Source of the DNA: an uncultured Bacteroidota bacterium
Lineage (GTDB): Bacteria > Bacteroidota > Bacteroidia > Flavobacteriales > Flavobacteriaceae
Reading direction: 5' to 3'
Length of the DNA stretch: 17,861 nucleotides
Assembly: GCA_903920835.1 (NCBI GenBank)
Contig: CAIXNQ010000152.1
Location: forward strand, 1 to 17,861
Positions 6,239 through 13,503 of this stretch are shown here, piece by piece. Positions within the stretch are counted from its first letter, which is position 1. Each line of letters begins with the position of its first letter. The notes beneath the pieces were generated by a model, which ran no database searches, had not been told where the DNA came from, and saw only the letters and a program-made list of their open reading frames with translations. Position numbers and translations under genes: made by a program.

Positions 6239-8203
6239 TTATAGCTTAATCAATTTTGATGTATGAATTGTATTTTCATTTTTTAATATTAAAAGATAAA
6301 TTCCCGTAGCTAAAAAATCAATGTTTATATCTGTTTGATTAGGATTTATATTGGTTTTCATTGTTAAATTTCCGTTGCTATTATATATGTATATTTCAGA
6401 ATTAGTGAATAGATTTTGAATTTCGATTTTGTTTTTGGCAGGATTTGGATAAATCATGGCTGTTTCTGGTTCAATTTCGGTGGTTGATTGAAGCAAACAA
6501 CTGGGCAATTGGCTCCAACTAAAAATACCTTTTTGAAAACTAAATTCATCTGATGTTGCTGTGCCGCCTCGGCTGGAATAATTCATGTTGCAGTAGGTGG
6601 CATTTCCGTTTGGAAAATTAAAAAACGATACAAAGAATCCTTTTTGTGTTGTGATATTATTAATGTTATTAAAAGGATATTCTTTTCCAGTTCCGTTAAT
6701 GTTGATGTTATCAAATTCGAGATTGTAAATGCCATCGCCAGCTTTTTTTTGAATTATTATGGCGTCGCATTTTGAATCGATGATGTCGATATTTTTAATT
6801 TGAATGTTCTTTACTTGAGTTCCTGCGCTGTTTGATGAAAAAATATCAATGGCTCCGCAGCGTTGATTGTATAAATCATTTTGAGTTCCTGCTGCAATTA
6901 TCGTAATATCGTGAAACTCGTTTAATCCAATGCTGTTGAATCCAACTCCTGAGAAATTATTACTTAATCTAATGCCCGATTCGAGATTGTCTTTGATAAT
7001 TAAATTGTAGGCTTTGTTATTTTTGCCTCCATAAAATGCAACGCCTGACGCCCGCCAACAGTTTTCGGAGGTGTTGAATCGAAATGTGTTATTAACGCAC
7101 TCAAGATCATTGGCACACCAAATTGCTTGGTCATCGTCGCCATTATTTCTGAAACTGCAATGTTCAACAATGGCATTTGAAGTTCCTTTGCAGAGGTTAA
7201 TTCCGTCGGCATAATTGTTTCTGAAGCGACAATTTGATAACATAAAGCCATCTGCAATCGTGGGACCGCCAGTATTGTATTGTGCGATCCAAGCTCCACA
7301 TTCAAAATGTTCTGCCCAAATCTTTGTGATTATAGAACCAGCGGTGTAAACGCCATTAATGGCTTTGTAAGAATTGCTTCGAGAAGCATTGACTGTAGTT
7401 AGAAATAAATTTGAATAACTAATGTTTTGAGCATTGGCAGTTAGACCACCGTTGTTTTGAGTGGTGTTTGTAAAGTTGATTTGTGAGTACCACATTCCTG
7501 CTCCAACTAAAGAAGTGTTGGCAACCCCAAAATAGAGTTGGCTATTGACATTATAAATGCCCGAAGGAAGATAAATTGGTTGTCCGCCATGCAAATTGAT
7601 GAATGATTGAAGAGTGCTGCCATTGCCTGTATAGATTGCTGCACCTGATGGAGCAGTTACAATTGTTGGAATTGCTTCCATTTCTATAAAATCTACAGTG
7701 ATTTGACCTGTGATTTGAACCAATGAGATTGTTCCAGAAATTAATGAGGGAAGTTTGCAACGCACTTCATCGAAACGCATTTTGGGATTGTGGTTGAGTA
7801 TGCCAACGTTATTTGGGTTTCCGTTATTATATAATGATTCCCAAGAATATGTTGAAGTTAGATTAATTGTGTTGACAAGCGTTGCACCTTCATAAATTTC
7901 TATTGATGCTGAGGTTCCGTCGGGAATGCTGTAACGAAGAACCAATCCGTCGGCAGGGGTTGATAGCTGCCAAGTGAGTTTTGGGGTTGCTCCAGTTAAC
8001 AATACACATTGTTGGTCTGAAGCTTCAGATTGCAAATCGACTTGATTATATGATTTTGAAAGAATGGTTGCTGTGCTGCCTACTAATCCAGTTTCGGCTT
8101 CATAGCGAGTGTAAGGTGCATCGAAGTATCCACGTTGTGCAAACAAATTTGAAATTGAAAGAGTTAATAGAAGATAAATTATAAAATAGAAGGGAAGTTT
8201 CAT
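6239..8203 (-). CDS. Secreted beta-helix protein, GH87-like alpha-1,3-glucanase candidate, with T9SS sorting domain
   Basis: A 654-residue exported protein. Residues 1-22 are a signal peptide (hydrophobic core IIYLLLTLSI, cleavage likely after SNLFA). Residues about 29-178 begin YTRYEAETG and look like a CBM35/CBM6-type carbohydrate-binding module. Residues about 185-545 form a right-handed parallel beta-helix with repeated N-rich turns (HCSFRNN, NNTFRFN). RNNYADGINL with D333 and RNNGDDDQAIW with D356/D357 resemble GH87 alpha-1,3-glucanases. As recalled, the three catalytic Asp of GH87 enzymes have the same spacing (+23, +24). Residues about 581-654 (MIYPNPAKNKIEI ... GIYLLILKNE ... KLIKL) are a type A T9SS sorting domain, so it is probably secreted across the outer membrane or attached to the surface. 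The GH87 call is an inference from motifs; pectate-lyase-like or epimerase functions remain possible. Confidence 0.75.
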   Translation of the reverse strand: MKLPFYFIIYLLLTLSISNLFAQRGYFDAPYTRYEAETGLVGSTATILSKSYNQVDLQSEASDQQCVLLTGATPKLTWQLSTPADGLVLRYSIPDGTSASIEIYEGATLVNTINLTSTYSWESLYNNGNPNNVGILNHNPKMRFDEVRCKLPSLISGTISLVQITGQITVDFIEMEAIPTIVTAPSGAAIYTGNGSTLQSFINLHGGQPIYLPSGIYNVNSQLYFGVANTSLVGAGMWYSQINFTNTTQNNGGLTANAQNISYSNLFLTTVNASRSNSYKAINGVYTAGSIITKIWAEHFECGAWIAQYNTGGPTIADGFMLSNCRFRNNYADGINLCKGTSNAIVEHCSFRNNGDDDQAIWCANDLECVNNTFRFNTSENCWRASGVAFYGGKNNKAYNLIIKDNLESGIRLSNNFSGVGFNSIGLNEFHDITIIAAGTQNDLYNQRCGAIDIFSSNSAGTQVKNIQIKNIDIIDSKCDAIIIQKKAGDGIYNLEFDNININGTGKEYPFNNINNITTQKGFFVSFFNFPNGNATYCNMNYSSRGGTATSDEFSFQKGIFSWSQLPSCLLQSTTEIEPETAMIYPNPAKNKIEIQNLFTNSEIYIYNSNGNLTMKTNINPNQTDINIDFLATGIYLLILKNENTIHTSKLIKL

Positions 8204-8236
8204 ATTGTTGATGTCTGATTAATCAATGAACTTCGC

Positions 8237-8244
8237 CAAAAATA
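8237..8244 (-). promoter_or_regulatory. Probable -7 promoter element of the beta-helix gene
   Basis: TATTTTTG on the minus strand (8244-8237) matches TAnnTTTG exactly and lies 34 bp before the ATG at 8203. No TTG-type -33 box was found at the normal distance, so the promoter may be weak or activator-dependent. A TGATTAATCA palindrome (8216-8225) lies between it and the start codon, in the expected leader. Confidence 0.45.
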
Positions 8245-8678
8245 ATTTATTTCATTGGGACTTACGTTTTATTTTGAAAGAAATACAAGCGAGATAATAA
8301 AAGTTTGAAATCAAACAAGTTTGTTTAAAAAATTAAAATAGATTTTAAATTCTGTAACGCTTCGCTTCTGATTTGATTTAAGAGTTGCCTGATTTTTCTG
8401 AGTTTATCAAGCTTCATTGCATTGAGTTGTTTTTGCCAATCGTTGTCCTTTTTAATTGTGAGCAAATAAATTTAATGGTTGGCTCTTATCAACAGAGCTA
8501 TCAGAGTCTTGTTAGAAACATATAAGGTCATTGGGTTGGCATTAGAGGGCTTTGCAGGTTAGGTTGATTTTAAACAAAATGCTGTCCAGCTTCATTAAAA
8601 TAAACTAGACACCCACCAAAATAAATGAGGCTTACGCCAAAATAAAAAGACTGAACCAATTGCTTAAGAAAATTGTCG
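8245..8678. other. Intergenic region upstream of the tandem repeat array
   Basis: About 430 bp with no convincing gene. A short inverted repeat GTTTGA/TCAAAC lies at 8303-8316. The minus strand is open for about 43 codons ending at the TAA at 8325-8327 (it includes DNDWQKQLNAMKLDKLRKIR), but it has no start near its 5' end and may be a gene remnant or chance. AAAATAAA occurs three times with exactly 21-bp spacing at 8597, 8618 and 8639, the same period as the array that follows. From about 8480 the stretch seems less AT-rich than other intergenic DNA here. Confidence 0.5.
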
Positions 8679-8888
8679 GACGTCACCAGAAACATTTCTG
8701 ACGTCACCAGAAAATATTCTGACGTCACCAGAAAATATTCTGACGTCACCAGAAAGTTTTCTGACGCCACCAGAAAGTTTTCTGACATCACCAGAAAACT
8801 TTCTCACGCCACCAGAAAATATTCTGACGTCACCAGAAAATATTCTGACGTCACCAGAAAGTTTTCTGACGCCACCAGAAACATTTCG
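8679..8888. repeat. Tandem array of ten 21-bp repeats
   Basis: Ten head-to-tail units of exactly 21 bp. Each unit reads GACGTCACC followed by AGAAA, a variable core and TTCT. In register, CAGAAA-NN-TTTCTG forms a dyad, and GACGTC (TGACGTCA across most unit joins) forms a second dyad. Core dinucleotides in order are CA, AT, AT, GT, GT, AC, AT, AT, GT, CA; the AT units have a slightly shorter dyad. GACGTC becomes GACGCC in units 5 and 10, GACATC in unit 6 and CACGCC in unit 7. There are no spacers, so it is not CRISPR. All frames run open through it only because 21 is a multiple of 3. It lies 190 bp before the yciO-like gene. Function is unknown; a protein-binding array or a slippage-prone minisatellite are possibilities. 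Confidence 0.93.
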
Positions 8889-9029
8889 AGATTGGACAGG
8901 ATTAAGCAAAAATCAACAAAACTTCCGCACCAGCCTCAATCAATGGCTATAGAATAGCGCTATAACACACAACCAATTGGACGAGTCGTGGCATTTAATC
9001 TGTGAGCAAGTGGTCGGGCAAGACATTTC
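8889..9029. other. Intergenic region between repeat array and yciO promoter
   Basis: No gene seen. It includes the perfect palindrome ATAGCGCTAT (8954-8963), which stands out as GC-centred in an AT-rich setting, and otherwise unremarkable sequence up to the promoter at 9031. Confidence 0.5.
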
Positions 9030-9030
9030 A

Positions 9031-9059
9031 TTGAAATAACAGACTTTGCTATATCTTTG
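9031..9059 (+). promoter_or_regulatory. Promoter of the yciO-like gene
   Basis: TATCTTTG (9052-9059) is an exact TAnnTTTG -7 element, with a TTG at 9031-9033 spaced by 18 bp. The ATG at 9079 would follow a leader of only about 12-15 nt, and no Shine-Dalgarno sequence is visible, as is common in Bacteroidetes. A nearer ATG at 9071 is out of frame. Confidence 0.65.
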
Positions 9060-9078
9060 CTAAAACAATAATGACGTT

Positions 9079-9699
9079 ATGGCTCAATTCATCAAAATTT
9101 ATGAAGACAAACCCAATGAATCTGCTATAAAAAAAGCTGTTGACGTTTTAAAAAATGGGGGATTAATCATTTATCCAACAGATACTGTTTATGGGTTGGG
9201 TTGCGATATTACCAATTCAAAAGCGTTAGAACGTATTGCAAAAATTAAAGGAATAAAGCTAGAAAAAGCTAATTTTTCGTTTGTTTGTAGTGATTTGAGT
9301 AACTTGTCTGATTACGTTAAACAAATAGATACTGCAATATTTAAGATTTTAAAAAGGGCCTTGCCTGGGCCTTATACTTTTATTTTGCCCGGAAATAACA
9401 ATTTACCTAAGGAATTTAAGAAAAAAACCACGGTTGGGATTCGGATTCCAAACAATAATATCGTTATTGATTTAGTAAAGATGCTCGGCAACCCCATTGT
9501 CTCTACCTCAATTCACGACGACGATGAGGTTTTAGAATATTCAACCGACCCCGAATTAATTTTTGAAAAATGGCAAAATCTAGTCGATTTGGTCATCGAC
9601 GGTGGTTATGGCGACAATGAACCTTCGACCATTATTGATCTTTCGGGTTATGAACCAATAGTTATTCGAGAGGGAAAAGGAACGTTAGATATTTTGTAA
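9079..9699 (+). CDS. yciO: L-threonylcarbamoyladenylate synthase family protein (YciO/YrdC/Sua5)
   Basis: A 206-residue single YrdC-like domain. YPTDTVYGLGCD (32-43), ANFSFVCSDLS (64-74), LPGPYTFIL (95-103), VGIRIP (119-124) and STSIHDD (142-148) are the conserved nucleotide/threonine pocket segments. The family makes threonylcarbamoyl-AMP for the t6A modification at position 37 of ANN-decoding tRNAs. By length, the opening MxQFxxIxxDxP, the NFxxxCxDLS block and the ending (P)xVxREGxG, it is closest to E. coli YciO (also 206 residues as recalled) rather than TsaC. The usual TsaC/Sua5 KxR segment is not conserved in the standard form. Whether it makes t6A alone is therefore uncertain. It is monocistronic and converges on prfC with only 8 bp between stop codons. 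Confidence 0.85.
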   Translation: MAQFIKIYEDKPNESAIKKAVDVLKNGGLIIYPTDTVYGLGCDITNSKALERIAKIKGIKLEKANFSFVCSDLSNLSDYVKQIDTAIFKILKRALPGPYTFILPGNNNLPKEFKKKTTVGIRIPNNNIVIDLVKMLGNPIVSTSIHDDDEVLEYSTDPELIFEKWQNLVDLVIDGGYGDNEPSTIIDLSGYEPIVIREGKGTLDIL

Positions 9700-9707
9700 A
9701 TTGTATT

Positions 9708-11297
9708 TTAATCAAACTCTGAAGTAAAAAACAATTCTACATTCGGAAATTTAGACTGTGTCATTTGAATTGTAAAATCAGAATCGGCAAGAAAAACCAA
9801 TTGATTGTATTTGTCGTGAGCCAAAAACTTTTGTTTAATTCTTCTGAACTCTCTAAATTCTTCACTTTTTGGATCTTTCGGTTTTACCCAACAGGCTTTG
9901 TGCACTGGGAAGTTTTCATAAGAACATTTGGCTCCATATTCGTGTTCAAGTCTGTATTGAATTACTTCATATTGCAGTGCGCCAACAGTTCCGATAATTT
10001 TTCGATTGTTCATTTCTAGCGTGAAAAGTTGCGCCACGCCTTCATCCATCAATTGATCAACTCCTTTTTCTAATTGTTTTGATTTTAATGGATCTGCGTT
10101 GTTGATGTATCTAAAATGCTCCGGAGAAAAACTAGGAATTCCTTTGAAACTCGTAATTTCTCCTTCGGTTAAAGTGTCTCCAATCTTGAAATTTCCTGTA
10201 TCGTGCAGCCCAACAATATCACCTGGATATGAAATATCTACAATTTCTTTCTTTTCGGCAAAAAAAGCATTTGGGCTAGAAAACTTTAAATTTTTCTTTT
10301 GACGAACGTGATAATAGGGTTTGTTTCGTTCAAATGTGCCCGAAACTATTTTGATAAACGCCAATCTGTCGCGGTGTTTTGGATCCATATTGGCATGAAT
10401 TTTAAAAACAAAACCAGCCATTTTTTCTTCTTTTGGATCGATTAATCGTGTTTCTGATTCTTTTGCCCTTGGTGAAGGCGCGATTTCTATAAAGCAATCC
10501 AGCAATTCTCGTACTCCAAAATTATTAAGCGCAGAACCAAAGAAAACGGGTTGCAATTTTCCGTCTAAATAATCTTGATGATCAAATTTCGGATATACTT
10601 CATCAATAAGTTCTAGTTCAGATCTTAATTTATCTGCCGGATTTTGACCGATGATTTTTTCTAATTCTGGACTTTGAAGGTCAGAAAAAGCAATAGTTTC
10701 TTCGATATTCTTTCGGCTATCACCACTAAAAAGATTGATATTCTTTTCCCACAAATTATAAATCCCTTGAAAGTCATAGCCCATTCCGATTGGGAAACTT
10801 AAAGGAGTAACCGTTAAACCCAATTTCTGTTCAACCTCGTCCATCAAATCAAATGCGTCCTTTCCTTCGCGATCCAACTTGTTAATAAAAACAATGATTG
10901 GTATTTTTCGCATTCTACAAACGGCAACTAATTTTTCGGTTTGTTCCTCAACTCCTTTGGCAACGTCGATAACAACAATCACGCTGTCAACAGCGGTTAA
11001 AGTTCTAAAAGTATCTTCGGCAAAATCTTTGTGACCAGGAGTGTCGAGAATATTAATTTTTTTGTCTTTATAATTAAAAGCGAGCACCGAAGTCGAAACA
11101 GAAATACCTCTTTGGCGTTCAATTTCCATAAAGTCACTCGTGGCTCCTTTTTTAATTTTATTGTTTTTAACTGCTCCAGCTTCTTGAATTGCGCCTCCAA
11201 ACAACAATAGTTTTTCTGTTAAAGTTGTTTTTCCAGCATCTGGATGCGAAATGATTCCAAAAGTTCGTCGTCGTAAAATTTCGTTTAAAAAGCTCAT
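9708..11297 (-). CDS. prfC: Peptide chain release factor 3
   Basis: A translational GTPase that recycles RF1/RF2 from the ribosome after peptide release. From the chosen start it is 529 residues, the normal RF3 length. G1 is SHPDAGKTT (17-25), RQRGISV (61-67) covers switch I, G3 is DTPGHKDF (85-92) and G4 is NKLD (139-142). The C-terminal part carries the RF3-specific domains (HEYGAKCSYENFPVHKACW). An upstream in-frame ATG at 11327 would add ten residues, but those codons overlap a perfect -7 promoter box at 11323-11316, so the ATG at 11297 (MSFLNEILRRRTFGI, the family N-terminus) is the real start. It faces the PpiC operon divergently. Confidence 0.96.
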   Translation of the reverse strand: MSFLNEILRRRTFGIISHPDAGKTTLTEKLLLFGGAIQEAGAVKNNKIKKGATSDFMEIERQRGISVSTSVLAFNYKDKKINILDTPGHKDFAEDTFRTLTAVDSVIVVIDVAKGVEEQTEKLVAVCRMRKIPIIVFINKLDREGKDAFDLMDEVEQKLGLTVTPLSFPIGMGYDFQGIYNLWEKNINLFSGDSRKNIEETIAFSDLQSPELEKIIGQNPADKLRSELELIDEVYPKFDHQDYLDGKLQPVFFGSALNNFGVRELLDCFIEIAPSPRAKESETRLIDPKEEKMAGFVFKIHANMDPKHRDRLAFIKIVSGTFERNKPYYHVRQKKNLKFSSPNAFFAEKKEIVDISYPGDIVGLHDTGNFKIGDTLTEGEITSFKGIPSFSPEHFRYINNADPLKSKQLEKGVDQLMDEGVAQLFTLEMNNRKIIGTVGALQYEVIQYRLEHEYGAKCSYENFPVHKACWVKPKDPKSEEFREFRRIKQKFLAHDKYNQLVFLADSDFTIQMTQSKFPNVELFFTSEFD

Positions 11298-11315
11298 ATT
11301 TTTTTTAATGGGTTG

Positions 11316-11342
11316 CAAAAATAGCATTTATTAGCTAATAAA
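11316..11342 (-). promoter_or_regulatory. prfC -7 element with adjoining 16-bp palindrome
   Basis: On the minus strand TATTTTTG (11323-11316) matches TAnnTTTG exactly, 19 bp before the prfC ATG at 11297. Directly upstream, 11327-11342 is a perfect palindrome, TTTATTAGCTAATAAA, filling the space where the -33 to -7 spacer lies. No properly spaced TTG is seen (a TTTG is 27 bp away). The dyad could be an operator; that is inference. Confidence 0.5.
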
Positions 11343-11425
11343 ATTATAATCAAATATTGGTTGATCATTTTTTGATAAAATTCAATCTGATTCTATAAAA
11401 GTTTTGTTAATACTAAATCATATAG

Positions 11426-11455
11426 TTGTTAAATACAATTGAATTGCTATTTTTG
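11426..11455 (+). promoter_or_regulatory. Promoter of the parvulin-moxR operon
   Basis: TATTTTTG (11448-11455) matches TAnnTTTG exactly, with TTG (11426-11428) 19 bp upstream. The predicted transcript begins near 11462, giving a leader of about 68 nt before the ATG at 11530. Confidence 0.65.
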
Positions 11456-11529
11456 TTGATTGTAAAAAATAAAGGCATATTTGAATTTGCCAATTCTAGT
11501 ATAAATATTAAATTGAAATTTTTAAAATA

Positions 11530-13503
11530 ATGAAGTTAAACAAACTGTTTTTAGGAGTAGTACTTTCTTTAAATTTAATCGTTCACGCGCAACAAAGTAA
11601 CAAAGAAGTTTTATTTACAATTAACGAAAAACCTTATTACACCGACGAATTTGCTAGGGTTTACAAAAAAAATATTGAACTCGTAAAAGACGAATCTCAA
11701 AAAAATCTAGACCAATATTTAGAACTATTCATTGGTTACAAACTAAAAATAAACAAAGCCTACGATTTAGGACTTCAAAATAACGAAAAGTACCAAAAAG
11801 AATTAAAAGGCTATCGCACACAACTTTCTAAAAATTATTTTTCGGATTCTAAAGTAACTAATGAGCTTATTCAAGAAGGCTATAATCGTTATTTGAAAGA
11901 AGTTAAAGCCTCGCATATATTGGTAATGTGCGATGAAAATGCTATGCCTGCTGATACTTTAATAGCATTTAATAAAATAAAAGAAATCCGTCAAAGAATT
12001 GAAAAAGGAGAGGATTTTGGAAAAGTAGCAACTGAAGCCTCACAGGATCCATCAGCAAAAGAAAACAAAGGAAATTTAGGTTATTTTTCTGCCTTTAGAA
12101 TGGTTTATGCTTTTGAATCTGCCGCATTTAAAACCCCACTTGGTTCGGTTTCAAAACCATTTAGAACTCGTTTTGGATACCATATTCTTAAAGTTGAAGA
12201 CATTAGAGATAATCGCGGAGAAGTATCGGTGGCACACATCATGATTTTAAAACCAGCTTCAGACACTAAAGAAGACAATGAAAAAGCAGAAAACACCATT
12301 AAAGACATCAACAAAAAGCTACAACAAGGCGAAAGTTTTGAATCGTTAGCCAAATTGTATTCTGAAGATAAATCATCTGCTCAAAAAGGTGGCGTTTTAA
12401 GCCGATTTGGTTCAGGTCAAATTAGTTCAGACGAATTTGAAAATGTTGCTTTTAGTTTAACTAAAGAACATCCAATTTCAGAACCTTTCAAAACCCAGTT
12501 TGGTTGGCATATTATTAAATTGATTGAAAGACATCCGCTCAAAAAATTTGATGAAATGAAATCAGAACTTGAAGATAAAATCGGAAAAGACGACAGATCT
12601 AGATTGATTACAGCTTCATTGAATGAAAAATTAAGAAAAAAATACACTGTTAAAAAAGATGCAAAACAGTATTCTAAAATTCAAAAAACGGTAACCGACC
12701 AATATTATGACAACAAATGGGAATTACCTGAAAACAAAGCGGACTTTGCAACAACTTTAGTAACAATTCAAGATCAAAAAATTAACGGAGATTCGTTTCT
12801 TGATTATTTAAGATCTCAAGAAAAAGCAGGTTTGAAATTAAAACCAATCAACAAATTAGTTGATAAATTTTATACCGATTTCGAAAATGAAAAACTAAGT
12901 TCCTATTATAATGATCATTTAGAAACTGAGTTCCCGGAATTTTCTTACGTAATGGACGAATATAGAGATGGTCTTTTATTATTTGATTTGATGGAAAAAG
13001 AAATTTGGGATAAATCTAAAAAAGACACTTTAGGATTGAAACAATTTTATGATGCTAATATTTCAAAATATACTTGGAAGACTCGTTTGGAATTGACCGT
13101 TGCTTCTTCTACAAACTTGGATATTTTGAAAAAAGCTCAAAAATTATTGAAGAAAAATAAAACTGCCGAAGAAATTAAAACAGCTTTAAACACAAAAGAT
13201 GTAGTCAACGTAATGGCTAGCACCGCAATTCAAGAAGAAGGAAATGAATTTATTCCAAAAGGAACAAAATTTGAAGTTGGAGTTTCAGAAATTACCAAAG
13301 ACGGAGAATATTATTTTGTTTCAAAAGTAGATCGTGTTGTTCCAGCGGGCAACAAAACGCTTGAAGAATGTAAAGGAAAAGTGATAAATGACTACCAACA
13401 ATATTTGGAAGAAAATTGGGTAACCAATTTGAAAAAAGAATACAATGTAAAAGTGAATAATGAAACTTTTGAAAAAGTAAAAAAACAAATCCAACAAAAA
13501 TAA
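11530..13503 (+). CDS. Periplasmic peptidyl-prolyl isomerase with two PpiC/parvulin domains
   Basis: A 657-residue exported foldase. Residues 1-20 form a signal peptide (LFLGVVLSLNLIVHA, then QQS). A charged helical segment follows to about 120. Parvulin domain 1 spans about 126-223, with SHIL (H129), GNLGYF (181-186) and FGYHIL (H218). Parvulin domain 2 spans about 232-334, with AHIM (H236), GGVLSRFG (287-294) and FGWHII (H327). Both keep the paired histidines and GG/F landmarks of active parvulins. The C-terminal 320 residues are lysine-rich and not assigned to a family. It probably assists folding of outer-membrane or secreted proteins in the periplasm. It is the first gene of an operon: its TAA is immediately followed by the ATG of the SurA-like gene. 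Confidence 0.92.
   Translation: MKLNKLFLGVVLSLNLIVHAQQSNKEVLFTINEKPYYTDEFARVYKKNIELVKDESQKNLDQYLELFIGYKLKINKAYDLGLQNNEKYQKELKGYRTQLSKNYFSDSKVTNELIQEGYNRYLKEVKASHILVMCDENAMPADTLIAFNKIKEIRQRIEKGEDFGKVATEASQDPSAKENKGNLGYFSAFRMVYAFESAAFKTPLGSVSKPFRTRFGYHILKVEDIRDNRGEVSVAHIMILKPASDTKEDNEKAENTIKDINKKLQQGESFESLAKLYSEDKSSAQKGGVLSRFGSGQISSDEFENVAFSLTKEHPISEPFKTQFGWHIIKLIERHPLKKFDEMKSELEDKIGKDDRSRLITASLNEKLRKKYTVKKDAKQYSKIQKTVTDQYYDNKWELPENKADFATTLVTIQDQKINGDSFLDYLRSQEKAGLKLKPINKLVDKFYTDFENEKLSSYYNDHLETEFPEFSYVMDEYRDGLLLFDLMEKEIWDKSKKDTLGLKQFYDANISKYTWKTRLELTVASSTNLDILKKAQKLLKKNKTAEEIKTALNTKDVVNVMASTAIQEEGNEFIPKGTKFEVGVSEITKDGEYYFVSKVDRVVPAGNKTLEECKGKVINDYQQYLEENWVTNLKKEYNVKVNNETFEKVKKQIQQK

Noticed and set aside
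8303..8316. GTTTGA/TCAAAC hairpin as a terminator
   Set aside because: The stem is short, the loop has only two bases, and no gene ends upstream of it on either strand.
8325..8467. Possible small protein or gene remnant on the minus strand (about 43 open codons, lysine/leucine-rich)
   Set aside because: There is no start codon near the 5' end of the frame, the only ATG leaves about 27 residues, and no family is recognised. It is noted only as a possible relic.
8679..8888. CRISPR array
   Set aside because: Units are contiguous 21-mers without unique spacers, and no cas gene is nearby.
8679..8888. Iteron-type replication origin
   Set aside because: Unit length is in the iteron range, but no replication initiator gene, AT-rich unwinding element or DnaA-box cluster was seen, and the surroundings are chromosomal housekeeping genes.
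8570..8957. Three overlapping open frames (two minus, one plus) coding heptad-like peptides such as SDVTRKY repeats through the 21-bp array
   Set aside because: The unit length is a multiple of three and contains no stop, so several frames stay open by construction. Differences between units are mostly amino-acid changing, no frame has a recognisable domain, and none has good start signals.
11298..11327. Ten-residue N-terminal extension of prfC from the upstream ATG
   Set aside because: The extension overlaps an exact -7 promoter box, and the family N-terminus begins at the downstream methionine.
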